Assembly (NCBI GenBank): GCA_050018415.1
Contig: JBEKAB010000010.1
Span: forward strand, 1-64,000
Direction: 5' to 3'
Source of the DNA: UBA1161 sp002311745
GTDB taxonomy: Bacteria; Planctomycetota; Phycisphaerae; Tepidisphaerales; Tepidisphaeraceae
DNA: 64,000 bases
Under the pieces are notes generated by a model. That model was not told the origin of the DNA and did no database searches. It saw only the letters and a program-made list of their open reading frames with translations. Each line of letters begins with the position of its first letter. Position 1 is the stretch's first letter. Shown piece after piece: positions 34,998 to 44,343 of the stretch. The translations under genes and the position numbers were made by a program.

Positions 34998-35627
34998 ATG
35001 ATCCGCTTTGCCCCAGCCGCGGCTGTCGCGCTGCTCGTGGCCGCGGCGCTTCTTTCCGCCGATCCGGTCACCCAACCGACGCCGCCCAGCACTGATCCGG
35101 CCGTCGATTGGCTTTTGTCTCAATCGACCACGGTTCCTGCAACCGCCCCCGCCACGGAACCGGCCGCCACCGGTCCCTTCGTCTTCGCCCAGCCGGACGA
35201 CGCCGGGCGCCAGGCCGCGCTGCTGCTGAGCAACGGCGAAACGATCAGCGGCCGATGTTCCACCACGGCGGGCCAGCCCGTCCGCATTTACGACGTCGAG
35301 AAAAACCAATACCGCGATCTGCCGTTTGAATCGATCAAGTCCATGCAAGCCCGCGTGGTGTGGGAGCGGATGCAGCCGCAGTGGCGGTTCAAAGAGTCCG
35401 GCAGTACGGAAAAGGAATACTCCGGAAAATTCTATCCGGCACGGGAGACGCAATACCTGGTGACGTTGCTGGACGGCCAGCAGATCACCGGCTTGGTGGT
35501 CTTGCCGCTGTATCTGCACACGCCCCAAGGCCCGCGACTCTTCGTCCTGCACGTGCGCGACAAGGCGGACGTGGGCAAGACCCTGGACGATTTAGTTTTC
35601 GTACAGCGAGTTGACTTTACCCCCTAG
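34998..35627 (+). CDS. Exported protein of unknown function, 209 aa
   Basis: A signal peptide (to ~21) is followed by a Pro/Thr/Ala-rich linker (~22-60) and a beta-rich domain (LLLSNGETISGRCST, then LVTLLDGQQITGLVV), possibly an SH3-like or Sm-like repeat: two stretches with the pattern L.nG..isG. It converges with the peptidase gene and overlaps its end by 36 bp, unusually long for a convergent overlap. Confidence 0.72.
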   Translation: MIRFAPAAAVALLVAAALLSADPVTQPTPPSTDPAVDWLLSQSTTVPATAPATEPAATGPFVFAQPDDAGRQAALLLSNGETISGRCSTTAGQPVRIYDVEKNQYRDLPFESIKSMQARVVWERMQPQWRFKESGSTEKEYSGKFYPARETQYLVTLLDGQQITGLVVLPLYLHTPQGPRLFVLHVRDKADVGKTLDDLVFVQRVDFTP

Positions 35628-36284
35628 CGACGGCTGCGGCTGGTCGGTCGCCTTCTCCACGTTGACGATCCAATATCCGCTCACGCGGTACGCCAGCAGC
35701 GCCGCCGGGTACTGCATGCGCCCCTTGGTCTGATCCCAGTCCGGCCCTGGCCAAGGGTCGCGAACCACCAGCGACAACACGTTCGGACCCTGGTCGCTGT
35801 CCAGGTACGCCGCGGCCGTGCAGACCACGGCATGAGCGCCGCCCAGCGGCGACACACACGCCAGGATCACCGGATGCCCCTCTTGCAGCGCCTGCACCAA
35901 CACGGCCGCCGGGGGCGCTCCCCAGCCGCGCTGGCAGCTCACCCGGCAGCTCGTCCCGTTCTGGTCCACCGCCCAGCCGCTCAGGTTGGCCGTTACAAGA
36001 TCGAAACTGGCGGCCCAGTCCGGCAAGTTTCCAAACGCGTCGCTGCCGTAGGAGCGGCGCACGATCTGGTCCTGTGCCACCTTCACCCCATAACTATTCA
36101 GGGCAGTCTGAATCGCCGCAGCCCAGCACCAGTGCGTGTTGTGCTGCTCGGCCGCGGCCCCATCCATCCGGCTGGAGGGAATCCCCACCACGTGCAGCGC
36201 CTGCGCCCCGACGGGCGCCGCTACGCTGAGCAGACACACCAAACCCCACGTCACCGCCCCAGCCCAAAATAATCGCTTGCGCAT
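35592..36284 (-). CDS. Exported papain-like/C39-type cysteine peptidase
   Basis: Secreted cysteine peptidase-fold protein, 230 aa. Signal peptide ending near PVGAQA; the catalytic Cys is in HNTHWCWAAAIQTAL (~52), the catalytic His in GGAHAVVCTAAAY and the third residue in LVVRDPWPG, in the order expected for papain-like C39/C70 folds. Whether it cleaves proteins is unknown. GGAAGGAG precedes the ATG, a strong start. The hairpin at 36358-36388 lies ~75 bp upstream of the start, on the same strand. Confidence 0.82.
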   Translation of the reverse strand: MRKRLFWAGAVTWGLVCLLSVAAPVGAQALHVVGIPSSRMDGAAAEQHNTHWCWAAAIQTALNSYGVKVAQDQIVRRSYGSDAFGNLPDWAASFDLVTANLSGWAVDQNGTSCRVSCQRGWGAPPAAVLVQALQEGHPVILACVSPLGGAHAVVCTAAAYLDSDQGPNVLSLVVRDPWPGPDWDQTKGRMQYPAALLAYRVSGYWIVNVEKATDQPQPSLGGKVNSLYEN

Positions 36285-36357
36285 GGCATCTCCTTCCCGA
36301 CCCGCCTGGCTTTGGCGCGATTCGGAAAGATAGGACGCTCCCGGCAACCGCAATTGC

Positions 36358-36388
36358 AAAAAAAAAGCCCCGCATGTACATGCGGGGC
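36358..36388 (-). terminator. Orphan minus-strand terminator
   Basis: A perfect 22-bp palindrome (GCCCCGCATGT/ACATGCGGGGC, 36367-36388) followed on the minus strand by nine T (36358-36366). It would end minus-strand transcription entering from the right, but the next gene to the right (36529) is on the plus strand and the first minus-strand gene there is clpX, 2.1 kb away. It also sits in the leader of the peptidase gene, so it could be an attenuator. Confidence 0.8.
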
Positions 36389-36528
36389 TCCGCCCATTTT
36401 TCCGGCCGCGGATAATCTTCCGGCACAAGTCGCATACCAACAGTTTTGGCGGTGCCGGATGATTCCAAAGAAACTCCGCCGGCAAGTTCGCTTTCGTCGC
36501 TCGACTGCTTTGGTAAAATGGCGCACAG

Positions 36529-38271
36529 ATGATCGATCCGCTCCTAACTTTGGCGTTTGGGGTCCACGCTAATAAGGGCGCTTACGCTCTTCTGTTGGGA
36601 TCAGGCGTATCAAGGGGAGCAGGCATTCCGACAGGCTGGGAAATTGTCGAGGATCTGATTCGCAAGGTTGCCAAGCTGCAAGGGGTTTCGCCGGAGCCGG
36701 ATCCCTTTGCATGGTATAGCCAGACGTTCCATTCGGAACCGGACTACTCAAATCTTCTGAATGAACTCGCACCGACTCCAGCCGAGCGCCGCCGCATTCT
36801 TTCGCAATATTTTGAGCCAACTCCGGAGGAACGTGCTCAAAATATCAAACTTCCAACCGCGGCCCACAAAGCAATCGCTAAGCTTGTGGCAGGCGGTCAT
36901 ATCCGCGTGATCCTAACGACCAACTTTGATCGACTTATCGAGCACGCCCTTGAGGAAGCGGGTATTACGCCGACCGTTGTAAGTACCGTGGATGCAATCG
37001 CCGGGGCTCCCCCACTGTCGCAAGCCACAAATTTGGTGGTGAAACTCCATGGCGATTATCTCGATCACAGAATTAGGAACACCGCGCCGGAGCTTTCCAG
37101 TTACGATCCGAAGATGAATCTCCTGCTCGATCGCGTGTTGGATGAATTCGGGCTTATCGTTTGCGGCTGGTCTGCTGATTGGGATGCGGCGCTTCGGGCG
37201 GCCGTTGAGCGATGCCCCTCGCGTCGGTACTCAACTTATTGGAGCGTGAGGCACCCTATCGCCGGTGAGGCGAAGAGGCTCGCTGAACTCAGGAGCGCGA
37301 TCGTTGTTGGGGACAAGGATGCCGACGCGTTTTTCGTGGATCTCGCGGAAAAGGTGCAATCGCTAAACGATATTGAAACGCCGCATCCACTTTCTGCGAA
37401 AGTCGCTGTTGCGACACTTAAGCGACACCTTTCGGAAGACCGCCAAGGCAAGATTAGGTTTCACGACCTTATCCTCGACGCTGTTGAGTCAATACGAACT
37501 GCGATGAAAAAGCCGCCACTCAGCGAACTCCAAGTGCCGTCCGTGCAGCAAAGATTCAAAGCCATCGTTGACAGCTACGACGCCGCGTGTTCAACCGCTG
37601 CCTCGCTTCTTGCAGTTGCAGCATATTGGGGCAGAGCAATACACCTTCCAGTTTTGGTCACCAGCGTCGAACGTTTGGCGGACATCGACGAAACGCAGGG
37701 TGGAATGGTTTGCCTCCTAAACCTTCGCAGATATCCGGCGCTTATTGCGACATATGCCGCTGGCTTAGGAGCTTTCGCAGCGGCTCGGTACGATGTGCTT
37801 GCGGCGCTGCTGACCAAGCCCAAAGCAACCCTGCATTCCCAGCGGACGGAAAGTCTTATCGCATCAAGCGCGTGGCGTGTGTTCGCTGAGGATGCTGACA
37901 AACGGCTTTTCCCTGAAAACCAACAAAAAAGGTTTCCTGTCAGCCACCACCTGCGGCGCGTTATGCGACCACCTCTTCACGATCTCGTTCCCAGTGACAC
38001 TCAGTACGATGCAATCTTTGACCGCTTCGAGGCCATCGTGACGCTCGTACATGCGGACCTGTTCGACCGCGCATGCGGCCCAATGGGCGAATATGTAATT
38101 CGCCGCTTCCGGGGCCGCGGAGAGGACCCGTTACAACCGCTGATGGAGGAGCTACAGCAAAGCGCCGACAAACATCCAATGCTTGTGGCCGGGTTGTTCA
38201 ATGGCTCATACCAACGATTTCGAGACATAAAGCGTGAAGTCGATGGGTATATCGCGCAGTACCATTATTAG
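36529..38271 (+). CDS. SIR2-like NADase, candidate phage-defence protein
   Basis: 580 aa. The N-terminal third is a SIR2-like domain: nucleotide-binding GSGVSRGAGIPTGWE (~24-38), TTNFDRL (Asn at ~133) and KLHGD (His at ~171); these Asn and His correspond to the catalytic residues of defence SIR2 NADases (ThsA, DSR group), so it is predicted to be active. The C-terminal ~300 residues are helical and do not resemble a known sensor. Such stand-alone SIR2-like genes kill infected cells by draining NAD+; that is the likely role here, from the family. Base composition is lower in GC than clpX next to it. A start 32 bp downstream from the TTTGGTAAAATGG stretch is clear of neighbours. No partner gene lies beside it. 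Confidence 0.83.
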   Translation: MIDPLLTLAFGVHANKGAYALLLGSGVSRGAGIPTGWEIVEDLIRKVAKLQGVSPEPDPFAWYSQTFHSEPDYSNLLNELAPTPAERRRILSQYFEPTPEERAQNIKLPTAAHKAIAKLVAGGHIRVILTTNFDRLIEHALEEAGITPTVVSTVDAIAGAPPLSQATNLVVKLHGDYLDHRIRNTAPELSSYDPKMNLLLDRVLDEFGLIVCGWSADWDAALRAAVERCPSRRYSTYWSVRHPIAGEAKRLAELRSAIVVGDKDADAFFVDLAEKVQSLNDIETPHPLSAKVAVATLKRHLSEDRQGKIRFHDLILDAVESIRTAMKKPPLSELQVPSVQQRFKAIVDSYDAACSTAASLLAVAAYWGRAIHLPVLVTSVERLADIDETQGGMVCLLNLRRYPALIATYAAGLGAFAAARYDVLAALLTKPKATLHSQRTESLIASSAWRVFAEDADKRLFPENQQKRFPVSHHLRRVMRPPLHDLVPSDTQYDAIFDRFEAIVTLVHADLFDRACGPMGEYVIRRFRGRGEDPLQPLMEELQQSADKHPMLVAGLFNGSYQRFRDIKREVDGYIAQYHY

Positions 38272-38368
38272 AGCGAGTATCCTCTGACCAATCCCGACCT
38301 GGCAGAAAGATTCAAAGGAAGCGCCTTGCGTGGTCCGATTTTTTCAGCAGGGAAAATGCAAGCTCGCC

Positions 38369-38465
38369 ACAGAGCACGCAGAACACGCCGAGAGCGTGAA
38401 TTCAATTTCCGCTCTTAAAACTCGGATTGAATTCTCTGCGGTGTTTGCGATCTCAGCGGTGAGAA
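38369..38465. repeat. CACAGAG-type imperfect inverted repeat
   Basis: The left arm has CACAGAGCACGCAGAACACG with GAATTCAA; the right arm has the complementary TTGAATTCTCTGCGGTG pattern. Such CACAGAG repeats are common intergenic elements in PVC genomes. A related array occurs near 56225. Confidence 0.6.
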
Positions 38466-38490
38466 ATCTATATGCGAACCGCGCGGAACG

Positions 38491-39867
38491 TTACGCCGAT
38501 TCCTTGCGCCGCTCGGGCTTCAACTCGAACAGGCTCTCGCGCCCTTCGACGATATCCTCGTTGATGAGGTACTTGCCCCCCTGCTGCTGCTCGGGCAAGC
38601 GGTACATCAGATCGAGCATGATCTCCTCGCACACCGCGCGCAGCGCCCGTGCCCCGGTGTCACGCCGCATCGCCCGCTCGGCAATCAGTTGCAGCGCCGC
38701 CGCGGTGAAATCCACCTCGCTGCCTTCCATACGGAAGAATTTTTGATACTGCTTGACCAGGGCATTTCTCGGCTCGGTCAGGATGCTGATGAGCGTCTTG
38801 ACGTCCAGCGGCTCGAGGGTGGCGACCACGGGCATTCGCCCGACGAACTCGGGGATCATGCCGAATTCCACCAGGTCCTCCGGTTGCACCTGTGCCAGAA
38901 TCGTGGCGCGATCGCGCGCCGATTCGCCGGCGGAGGTCTCGCTGTTGAAGCCGATCTGCCGCTTGCCCAGCCGCTTGCGGATGAGGTCTTCCAGCCCCAC
39001 GAAGGTGCCGCCGCAGATGAACAGAATCTGCGTGGTGTCCATCTGGATGTATTGCTGCTCGGGATGCTTGCGTCCGCCCTGGGGCGGGATGTTGGCGACC
39101 GTACCCTCGAGCATCTTCAGCAGTGCCTGCTGCACGCCCTCGCCGGAAACGTCTCGCGTGATCGACACGTTGTTCTGCGTCTTGCCGATCTTGTCGATCT
39201 CGTCGATGTAGACGATGCCGCGCTGCGCCGATTCCAGGTCGTAGTCGGCGCTCTGCAGCAGCTTCAGGAGGATGTTTTCCACGTCCTCGCCGACGTAACC
39301 GGCCTCGGTGAGCGTGGTGGCGTCGCCGATGGCAAACGGCACGTTGAGGATGCGCGCCAGGGTCTTGGCCAGGAGGGTCTTGCCGCTGCCCGTCGGGCCG
39401 ATCAGCAGCACGTTGCTCTTGTCGATTTCCACGTCCGGCGTGGGCGCGGGGGAGGGCTGGCCGTCGGCGTTGGGGGTCGACTCGGCCGTGGTCAAGCGCT
39501 TGTAATGGTTGTGCACGGCCACGGAGAGCGCCTTCTTGGCGTATTGCTGGCCGACCACGTACTGATCCAAAAAGTCCTTGATCTGCCGCGGCGCGGGTAT
39601 GGCGTTGAACAGCGGCTGGCTCGCCGTGAGCTTGCGCTTTTCCTGGCGGATGATGTTGTGCGCCAGGTCGACGCAGTTGGCGCAGATGTACACGTCGCTG
39701 GGCCCTTCGACCATCGGCCCGACATCCCGTGAGGACTTGCCGCAAAAACTGCAGGTGGTGATGCGTCTGCCGCGAAAACCGCCGGGGGGGTTGGGCGGAT
39801 TTCCCGGAGGCGGCAGGTTTCCCGACCCGCCGCCCGGTCCGCCGCCGGGGCGATTGGTAGTGGCCAT
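38491..39867 (-). CDS. clpX: ClpX, unfoldase subunit of ClpXP protease
   Basis: AAA+ unfoldase that feeds substrates to ClpP. 458 aa, with a Pro/Gly-rich extension of ~37 residues before the zinc-binding domain (Cys39, 42, 62, 65). Walker A GPTGSGKT at 157-164, Walker B VYIDEID at ~219-225, followed by the RDVSGEGVQQALLKMLEGT segment. Intact and full length. The clpP gene is not in the window. Confidence 0.97.
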   Translation of the reverse strand: MATTNRPGGGPGGGSGNLPPPGNPPNPPGGFRGRRITTCSFCGKSSRDVGPMVEGPSDVYICANCVDLAHNIIRQEKRKLTASQPLFNAIPAPRQIKDFLDQYVVGQQYAKKALSVAVHNHYKRLTTAESTPNADGQPSPAPTPDVEIDKSNVLLIGPTGSGKTLLAKTLARILNVPFAIGDATTLTEAGYVGEDVENILLKLLQSADYDLESAQRGIVYIDEIDKIGKTQNNVSITRDVSGEGVQQALLKMLEGTVANIPPQGGRKHPEQQYIQMDTTQILFICGGTFVGLEDLIRKRLGKRQIGFNSETSAGESARDRATILAQVQPEDLVEFGMIPEFVGRMPVVATLEPLDVKTLISILTEPRNALVKQYQKFFRMEGSEVDFTAAALQLIAERAMRRDTGARALRAVCEEIMLDLMYRLPEQQQGGKYLINEDIVEGRESLFELKPERRKESA

Positions 39868-40123
39868 CGACTCACAATCCTCACGGGGCCGTTGCGGCCC
39901 CTGGCTTCATCGGAACGCGTTACCGCTGGCTTCCGAAGACAACCGCTAACATAGCGGTCTCTGATGCTTATCGTTCAGCTTCAGGCACGGACTTGACCGT
40001 CAATCCGTGTCATCAGCACCATCTTACTAGACATCGCCCTTAAAGGGCAAAGGCAAATTCGATTCGCGCGGAAATTTCGATTCTGCCGCTACTTGCGGAC
40101 ATGCAACGGCCGAAATTATCGGC

Positions 40124-40432
40124 CTATCCGCTGTCGCGGCCGCCGCCCGAAGCCGGCGGTTGCTTCGCCGGCCCCGAACCCCCCGCCCGCCGCTGGGCCG
40201 CGGCCACCACCGTGGCCTTCGCACGCTCGAATTCCTCCGTGGTCATTCGCCCGGCGCGATGAAGCTCACGCAGTTGACCCAACGTGAATCCCGCGGCCTG
40301 ACCCGCGCCGTCCTCGCCGTCCCAGAAACGTCGCCGCAGCCATAAAACCCCACCTGCCCCCGCCGCCACCAACACCAGCAGCGCGGCGCAGGCCACCACG
40401 ATGGACGTCAGTTCCACCTCAGCCAATGCCAT
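40124..40432 (-). CDS. SHOCT-domain membrane protein, 102 aa
   Basis: Small protein with one N-terminal helix (~8-28), a basic turn, and a short C-terminal SHOCT-like oligomerisation motif (FTLGQLRELHRAGRMTTEEFERAK), then a Gly/Pro tail. An ATG at 40432 is preceded by an in-frame GTG at 40435. Such proteins are widespread; the function is unknown. Confidence 0.75.
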   Translation of the reverse strand: MALAEVELTSIVVACAALLVLVAAGAGGVLWLRRRFWDGEDGAGQAAGFTLGQLRELHRAGRMTTEEFERAKATVVAAAQRRAGGSGPAKQPPASGGGRDSG

Positions 40433-40579
40433 CACCGCAGGACTCTAAGAACACAATCACGACTGGTCAATGCGGCCCCCTGATCCCGTCCCCACCGACC
40501 TCGCACCCCGGACTCGCCCGCGCCGCAGCGTTGCATTGACGCCGCCGGTTGGAAGAATACGCCCCACCGGAGCGCCGCT

Positions 40580-41632
40580 TTGCCGACTTTGTCCCTGTTT
40601 GATGACTTGGCATTCCCGGATGGGTGGCACCGCGTCGCCGCTCCGGGCGGCTATGAGACTTGGCAATTCGACGCCCAAAGCCACGACGAGCGACTGCGGC
40701 TGTTCGCCATCCTGATGCAGGGCGGTCTGTTCCACCCCCAGTACGCCCGGCGATCAACCGCTTACCTGGCCAGGCCGACGCGATGCCAGCCGCCCCTGCC
40801 GGCCGATTATCCGTGCCTGCTCCTGGCCGTGCACGAAGACGGCCGATTGATCAGCCGCACCATGTCCCAATACGCCCCCGCGCAGTTCGAGGGCTCGCCC
40901 GCCACTTGCCAGGTGGCCATCGGACCCAACCGCCTCCAATGCCATGATGGTGAGCTGCACTTGCACCTCGAAGCGTTGATGGCGCCCGAAAGCCGCGCGT
41001 CCGTGTCCGCTGAGCTGGTTTTCCGCCCGCGCTTTTCCCACGCTCCCGTGCAGGAAGAGATTTTTCGCCTGCCGCCCAACCGCGCCCAGCACCATTGGAT
41101 CGTCGCCCATCCACTTTGCGATGTGGATGGCGAGATTCAAATTCCGTTCAAGACCGGACACCGGATCTTGCGCCTGCGTGGACACGGATATCGCGATCAC
41201 CTGTACGGCAGCGGCCCCATCGGCACGGCGGTGCGGCGCTGGATCTGCGGCCGCATCCTGCTGCCCGCACAAGCGCTGGCGTTCCAACTGGCCCAGCCGA
41301 TACAAGTTGACGTGCCCGTCCAGGCCCACGTGGTGATCGCCGACGACCAAGGCGTTCGCGTTGCCGCCGCGCCCCTGGCGGCGCCGGGACGGCCGCGCCG
41401 CACTCGCTGGGGACTGCCCTATCCCGCCGCCCTGGACGTCGATATGGGACTGTTGTTGCGCCGGCCGCGCGTGATTGATTCATCCCCGGCTTACGCGCGT
41501 CTGAAGTACGACGCGTACGTCAACGGCCAGCTTGCCACGGCCATTTGCCAAGTCGTCTCGCCGCGGCGCCTCTGTGGCCCGATTCTGGGCAGACTCATCG
41601 AGAGTCAAATCACCCGATACGACGAGTTCTAA
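40580..41632 (+). CDS. CrtC-like (hydroxyneurosporene synthase-like) protein
   Basis: 350 aa, lipocalin-like fold inferred. The stretch RLRGHGYRDHLYGSGPI aligns with the GYHDHNWG region of carotenoid 1,2-hydratase (CrtC) and related hydroxyneurosporene synthases, including the HGY.DH core. There is no carotenoid gene nearby and no signal peptide, so it may act on another lipid. Start is a TTG at 40580 with weak support. It overlaps nothing and converges on the next gene 13 bp away. Confidence 0.65.
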   Translation: MPTLSLFDDLAFPDGWHRVAAPGGYETWQFDAQSHDERLRLFAILMQGGLFHPQYARRSTAYLARPTRCQPPLPADYPCLLLAVHEDGRLISRTMSQYAPAQFEGSPATCQVAIGPNRLQCHDGELHLHLEALMAPESRASVSAELVFRPRFSHAPVQEEIFRLPPNRAQHHWIVAHPLCDVDGEIQIPFKTGHRILRLRGHGYRDHLYGSGPIGTAVRRWICGRILLPAQALAFQLAQPIQVDVPVQAHVVIADDQGVRVAAAPLAAPGRPRRTRWGLPYPAALDVDMGLLLRRPRVIDSSPAYARLKYDAYVNGQLATAICQVVSPRRLCGPILGRLIESQITRYDEF

Positions 41633-41644
41633 GCTCGTGAGGAT

Positions 41645-43240
41645 TTACCGCGACGGCTGGGTCGTCGCCGCGGGAATCAGGCGGAAAATCTTGCCCGTGT
41701 TGCTCGAAGGATGTTCCTGGCCATCGTTCATTCGCATGCGGCCGAAATCCAGGATGTACAGACTTCCGTCCGGTCCAAACTTCACGTCGATGGGCCGTTC
41801 CACCGCCTGGTCGGACCCCTGTGGCAACTGGCTGGCCGGACCCCCGGCCGTGTTGTAGATGAAATCGTGCACTTCCCGCCGGTCCGGATCGACGCGGACC
41901 ACCTTGTATCCCGGCATGGGATTCACCAACGCCTGATGGTACGTGGAAAACGGCGCCCGATCGCCCCACAGCGCCAGCAGCAGATTTCCCGTAAACGCGT
42001 GGAAGGGCCCAGCCTGCGGCACAAAATCCATCTTGGACGCCCCCGATTGCGGCGGAATCTTGGCCGCCAGCCACCGGGCATCCGGGTCCGTCAAGCCGCT
42101 GGCTTGGTGGTCGATCACGAACCCCACGTCCGGGTAACCCGTTTTGATCACCATCGAACTCTTGGGTTGATATTTGGCCTCGCTGATCGGCTCCAGGCTG
42201 CGGCTGAAATCCGGCCAGCCGTACCACCCGTCGGTCACCAGCCGGAACAGGGCATCGGGATCATCCATGATCGGCCGCGTCCCGCGCAGCTCCATCCCCT
42301 GATCCGTGAAATACACGCGGCCGAATTCGTTGACGATCAGGCCCGCGGGATTACGCACGCCCCAGGCCTCCACGTGCAGGTCGCCGCCTTCCGGTGAAAC
42401 GCTGTAAATCGCGCCGGTCGGCTTGGCCATGGCGGCGGCGGGTATCCGCGTGATGTCGCTGACGCCCAGCGGCCGGAACGGAACCGTCACCAGCATGTCG
42501 GGCGAAAAAATGCTCGCCTCCGGATTCCTGGCATCGAAGCGGTAGCCCAGCAGCTTCAGGGGCTTGAGCGGCAGGTCGCACGCGTCCGGGTGATCGCGCA
42601 CCCATCCTTCCTGCCAATTGTCCAGCCCCACCACGCCGCTGTTGGTCGTGCTCCCCAGTCCGAAATACAGCCGCTCGTGAATCGGCGAAACGGCGATGTC
42701 GCTGACGCTGTAGTCCCCCTGCGCCGGCAGGGCCGCCTCCACCGTGGTGTGACTGCCGTCGTACCCGAACGACGTGATCACCCCCAAATGATCCTTGTCA
42801 CGATGGCTGACAAAAATCCTGCCGTGGTAGCAGACGATCCCGCCCACCGGGCCGTAAATGCGGAACCCCGGTTTGAAAATGGGAATGCGCGTCTCCACGG
42901 GATAGATGTCGAACTGCGTGCCGTTGGACCGGATGCCGAAAATATGCGGATCGTCGCCGTCGATGCCGCCCTCGGCCACGATCAGGTTCCCCGCCTCGTC
43001 GAAACTCATCCCCGTGGGGCTGTTCAAATTTACGACGTACGGCTTGAGCTCGAATCCGGTGGGATATTCCGTGATTTGCCGGTCGACGGTCTTCTGATCG
43101 GCCGGGAGCAAAATGCGCGGTCCCGTGGCGCACCCGCCGCTCAGCAGCGCCGCGATCCACACCCCGGCCAAAACCAGGGCAGCGACTCGGTTTGCAGCGT
43201 ACCTCAATCCTTCCCTGCTCATGGATTCGTCTGCTCGCAT
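41645..43240 (-). CDS. Lipoprotein of the sugar/sorbosone dehydrogenase-like beta-propeller family
   Basis: 531 aa. The lipobox is at SGGC (~residue 38) after a hydrophobic helix; the mature chain has repeated beta-propeller-type blades (LNSPTGMSFDEAGNLIVAEG, FGPDGSLYILDFGRM) similar to PQQ/glucose-sorbosone dehydrogenases and NHL-type propellers. Without the PQQ-binding set clearly visible I cannot say whether it oxidises a sugar. The ATG at 43240 was favoured over 43222 for its AAGTG upstream. It lies 32 bp after mdh on the same strand. Confidence 0.75.
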   Translation of the reverse strand: MRADESMSREGLRYAANRVAALVLAGVWIAALLSGGCATGPRILLPADQKTVDRQITEYPTGFELKPYVVNLNSPTGMSFDEAGNLIVAEGGIDGDDPHIFGIRSNGTQFDIYPVETRIPIFKPGFRIYGPVGGIVCYHGRIFVSHRDKDHLGVITSFGYDGSHTTVEAALPAQGDYSVSDIAVSPIHERLYFGLGSTTNSGVVGLDNWQEGWVRDHPDACDLPLKPLKLLGYRFDARNPEASIFSPDMLVTVPFRPLGVSDITRIPAAAMAKPTGAIYSVSPEGGDLHVEAWGVRNPAGLIVNEFGRVYFTDQGMELRGTRPIMDDPDALFRLVTDGWYGWPDFSRSLEPISEAKYQPKSSMVIKTGYPDVGFVIDHQASGLTDPDARWLAAKIPPQSGASKMDFVPQAGPFHAFTGNLLLALWGDRAPFSTYHQALVNPMPGYKVVRVDPDRREVHDFIYNTAGGPASQLPQGSDQAVERPIDVKFGPDGSLYILDFGRMRMNDGQEHPSSNTGKIFRLIPAATTQPSR

Positions 43241-43272
43241 CGACACTTCTATACCGCTGGGCGGCCGCGCTG

Positions 43273-44208
43273 TCACATTTTGACCGCTTTGACCAATTCC
43301 TTCACATGGTTGATGCTGGTCTGGAACATTCGTTTTTCCGCCTCATCCAGCTCGATTTCGATGACGCGTTCCACGCCGCCGCTGCCCAGGATGCACGGCA
43401 CACCCACGAAATACCCGCCGACGCCGTATTCCCGGTCGCAATAGGCCGCACAGGGCAGAATCCGCTTTTTGTCGCGGATGATGGATTCGGCCATGGCCAC
43501 CGTGGCCGCGGCGGGGGCGTAGTAGGCGCTGCCGGTTTTGAGCAGACCGACGATCTCCGCCCCGCCGCCGCGCGTGCGCTTGATGATCTCTTCCAGCCGG
43601 TCCTTCTTCACCAGTTGCGTCACGGGAATTCCGCCGGCCAAGGTGTATCGCGGCAGCGGAACCATGTCGTCCCCGTGCCCGCCCAGCAGCAGCGCGTGCA
43701 CGTCCTGGACGCTGCAGCCGATCTCCGCCGCCAAAAACCCGCGATAGCGCGCCGTATCCAGCACGCCCGCCTGACCCACCACACGCTGCGTGGCAAACCC
43801 ACTGGCCTTCCACGCCACGTACACCATCGCATCCAGCGGATTGCTCACCACGATCATGACCGCGCCGGGCGAGAACTTGGCGATGTTTTGCGCAACCTGC
43901 TGGACGATGCCGGTATTGATGCTGATCAGGTCGTCGCGGCTCATGCCCGGCTTGCGGGCCACGCCGGCGGTGACGATCACCACGTCGCTGCCGGTAGTCG
44001 GCTCGTAGGTGGTCGTCCCCACGATGTTCGCGTCGAACCCTTCCACCGGGCCGGCCTGCGACAAATCCAGCGCTTTGCCCTGGGGCATCCCCTCCACCTG
44101 CGGAATATCCACCAGCACGATATCGCCCAGTTCCTTGCTGGCCGCCCAATGCGCCGCCGTCGCCCCGACGTTGCCGGCGCCGATGATGCTGATCTTTGCC
44201 CGCCGCAT
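43273..44208 (-). CDS. mdh: Malate dehydrogenase
   Basis: NAD-dependent malate dehydrogenase (LDH-like type), 311 aa. Rossmann motif SIIGAGNVGATAAHW at the N-terminus; the Arg of TAGVARKPGMSRDDL and the catalytic His in LLGGHGDDMVPLPRY are present, plus the VSNPLDAM loop. The substrate-loop sequence (ARKPGM) favours malate over lactate. GGAAAGGAAATGG precedes the start at 44208 and excludes the upstream extension. The next minus gene begins 32 bp on. Confidence 0.95.
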   Translation of the reverse strand: MRRAKISIIGAGNVGATAAHWAASKELGDIVLVDIPQVEGMPQGKALDLSQAGPVEGFDANIVGTTTYEPTTGSDVVIVTAGVARKPGMSRDDLISINTGIVQQVAQNIAKFSPGAVMIVVSNPLDAMVYVAWKASGFATQRVVGQAGVLDTARYRGFLAAEIGCSVQDVHALLLGGHGDDMVPLPRYTLAGGIPVTQLVKKDRLEEIIKRTRGGGAEIVGLLKTGSAYYAPAAATVAMAESIIRDKKRILPCAAYCDREYGVGGYFVGVPCILGSGGVERVIEIELDEAEKRMFQTSINHVKELVKAVKM

Positions 44209-44343
44209 CCATTTCCTTTCCACGCGTGACGAAGGGGAGAATTATGGGCAATCCAAACGCCGTTGCAATCGTCTTGCAGAGACGCTCATGACCTATCATC
44301 ATCCCGCTGGGAACTGAACCATGCAAGCAGTCACGAGCGTCAC

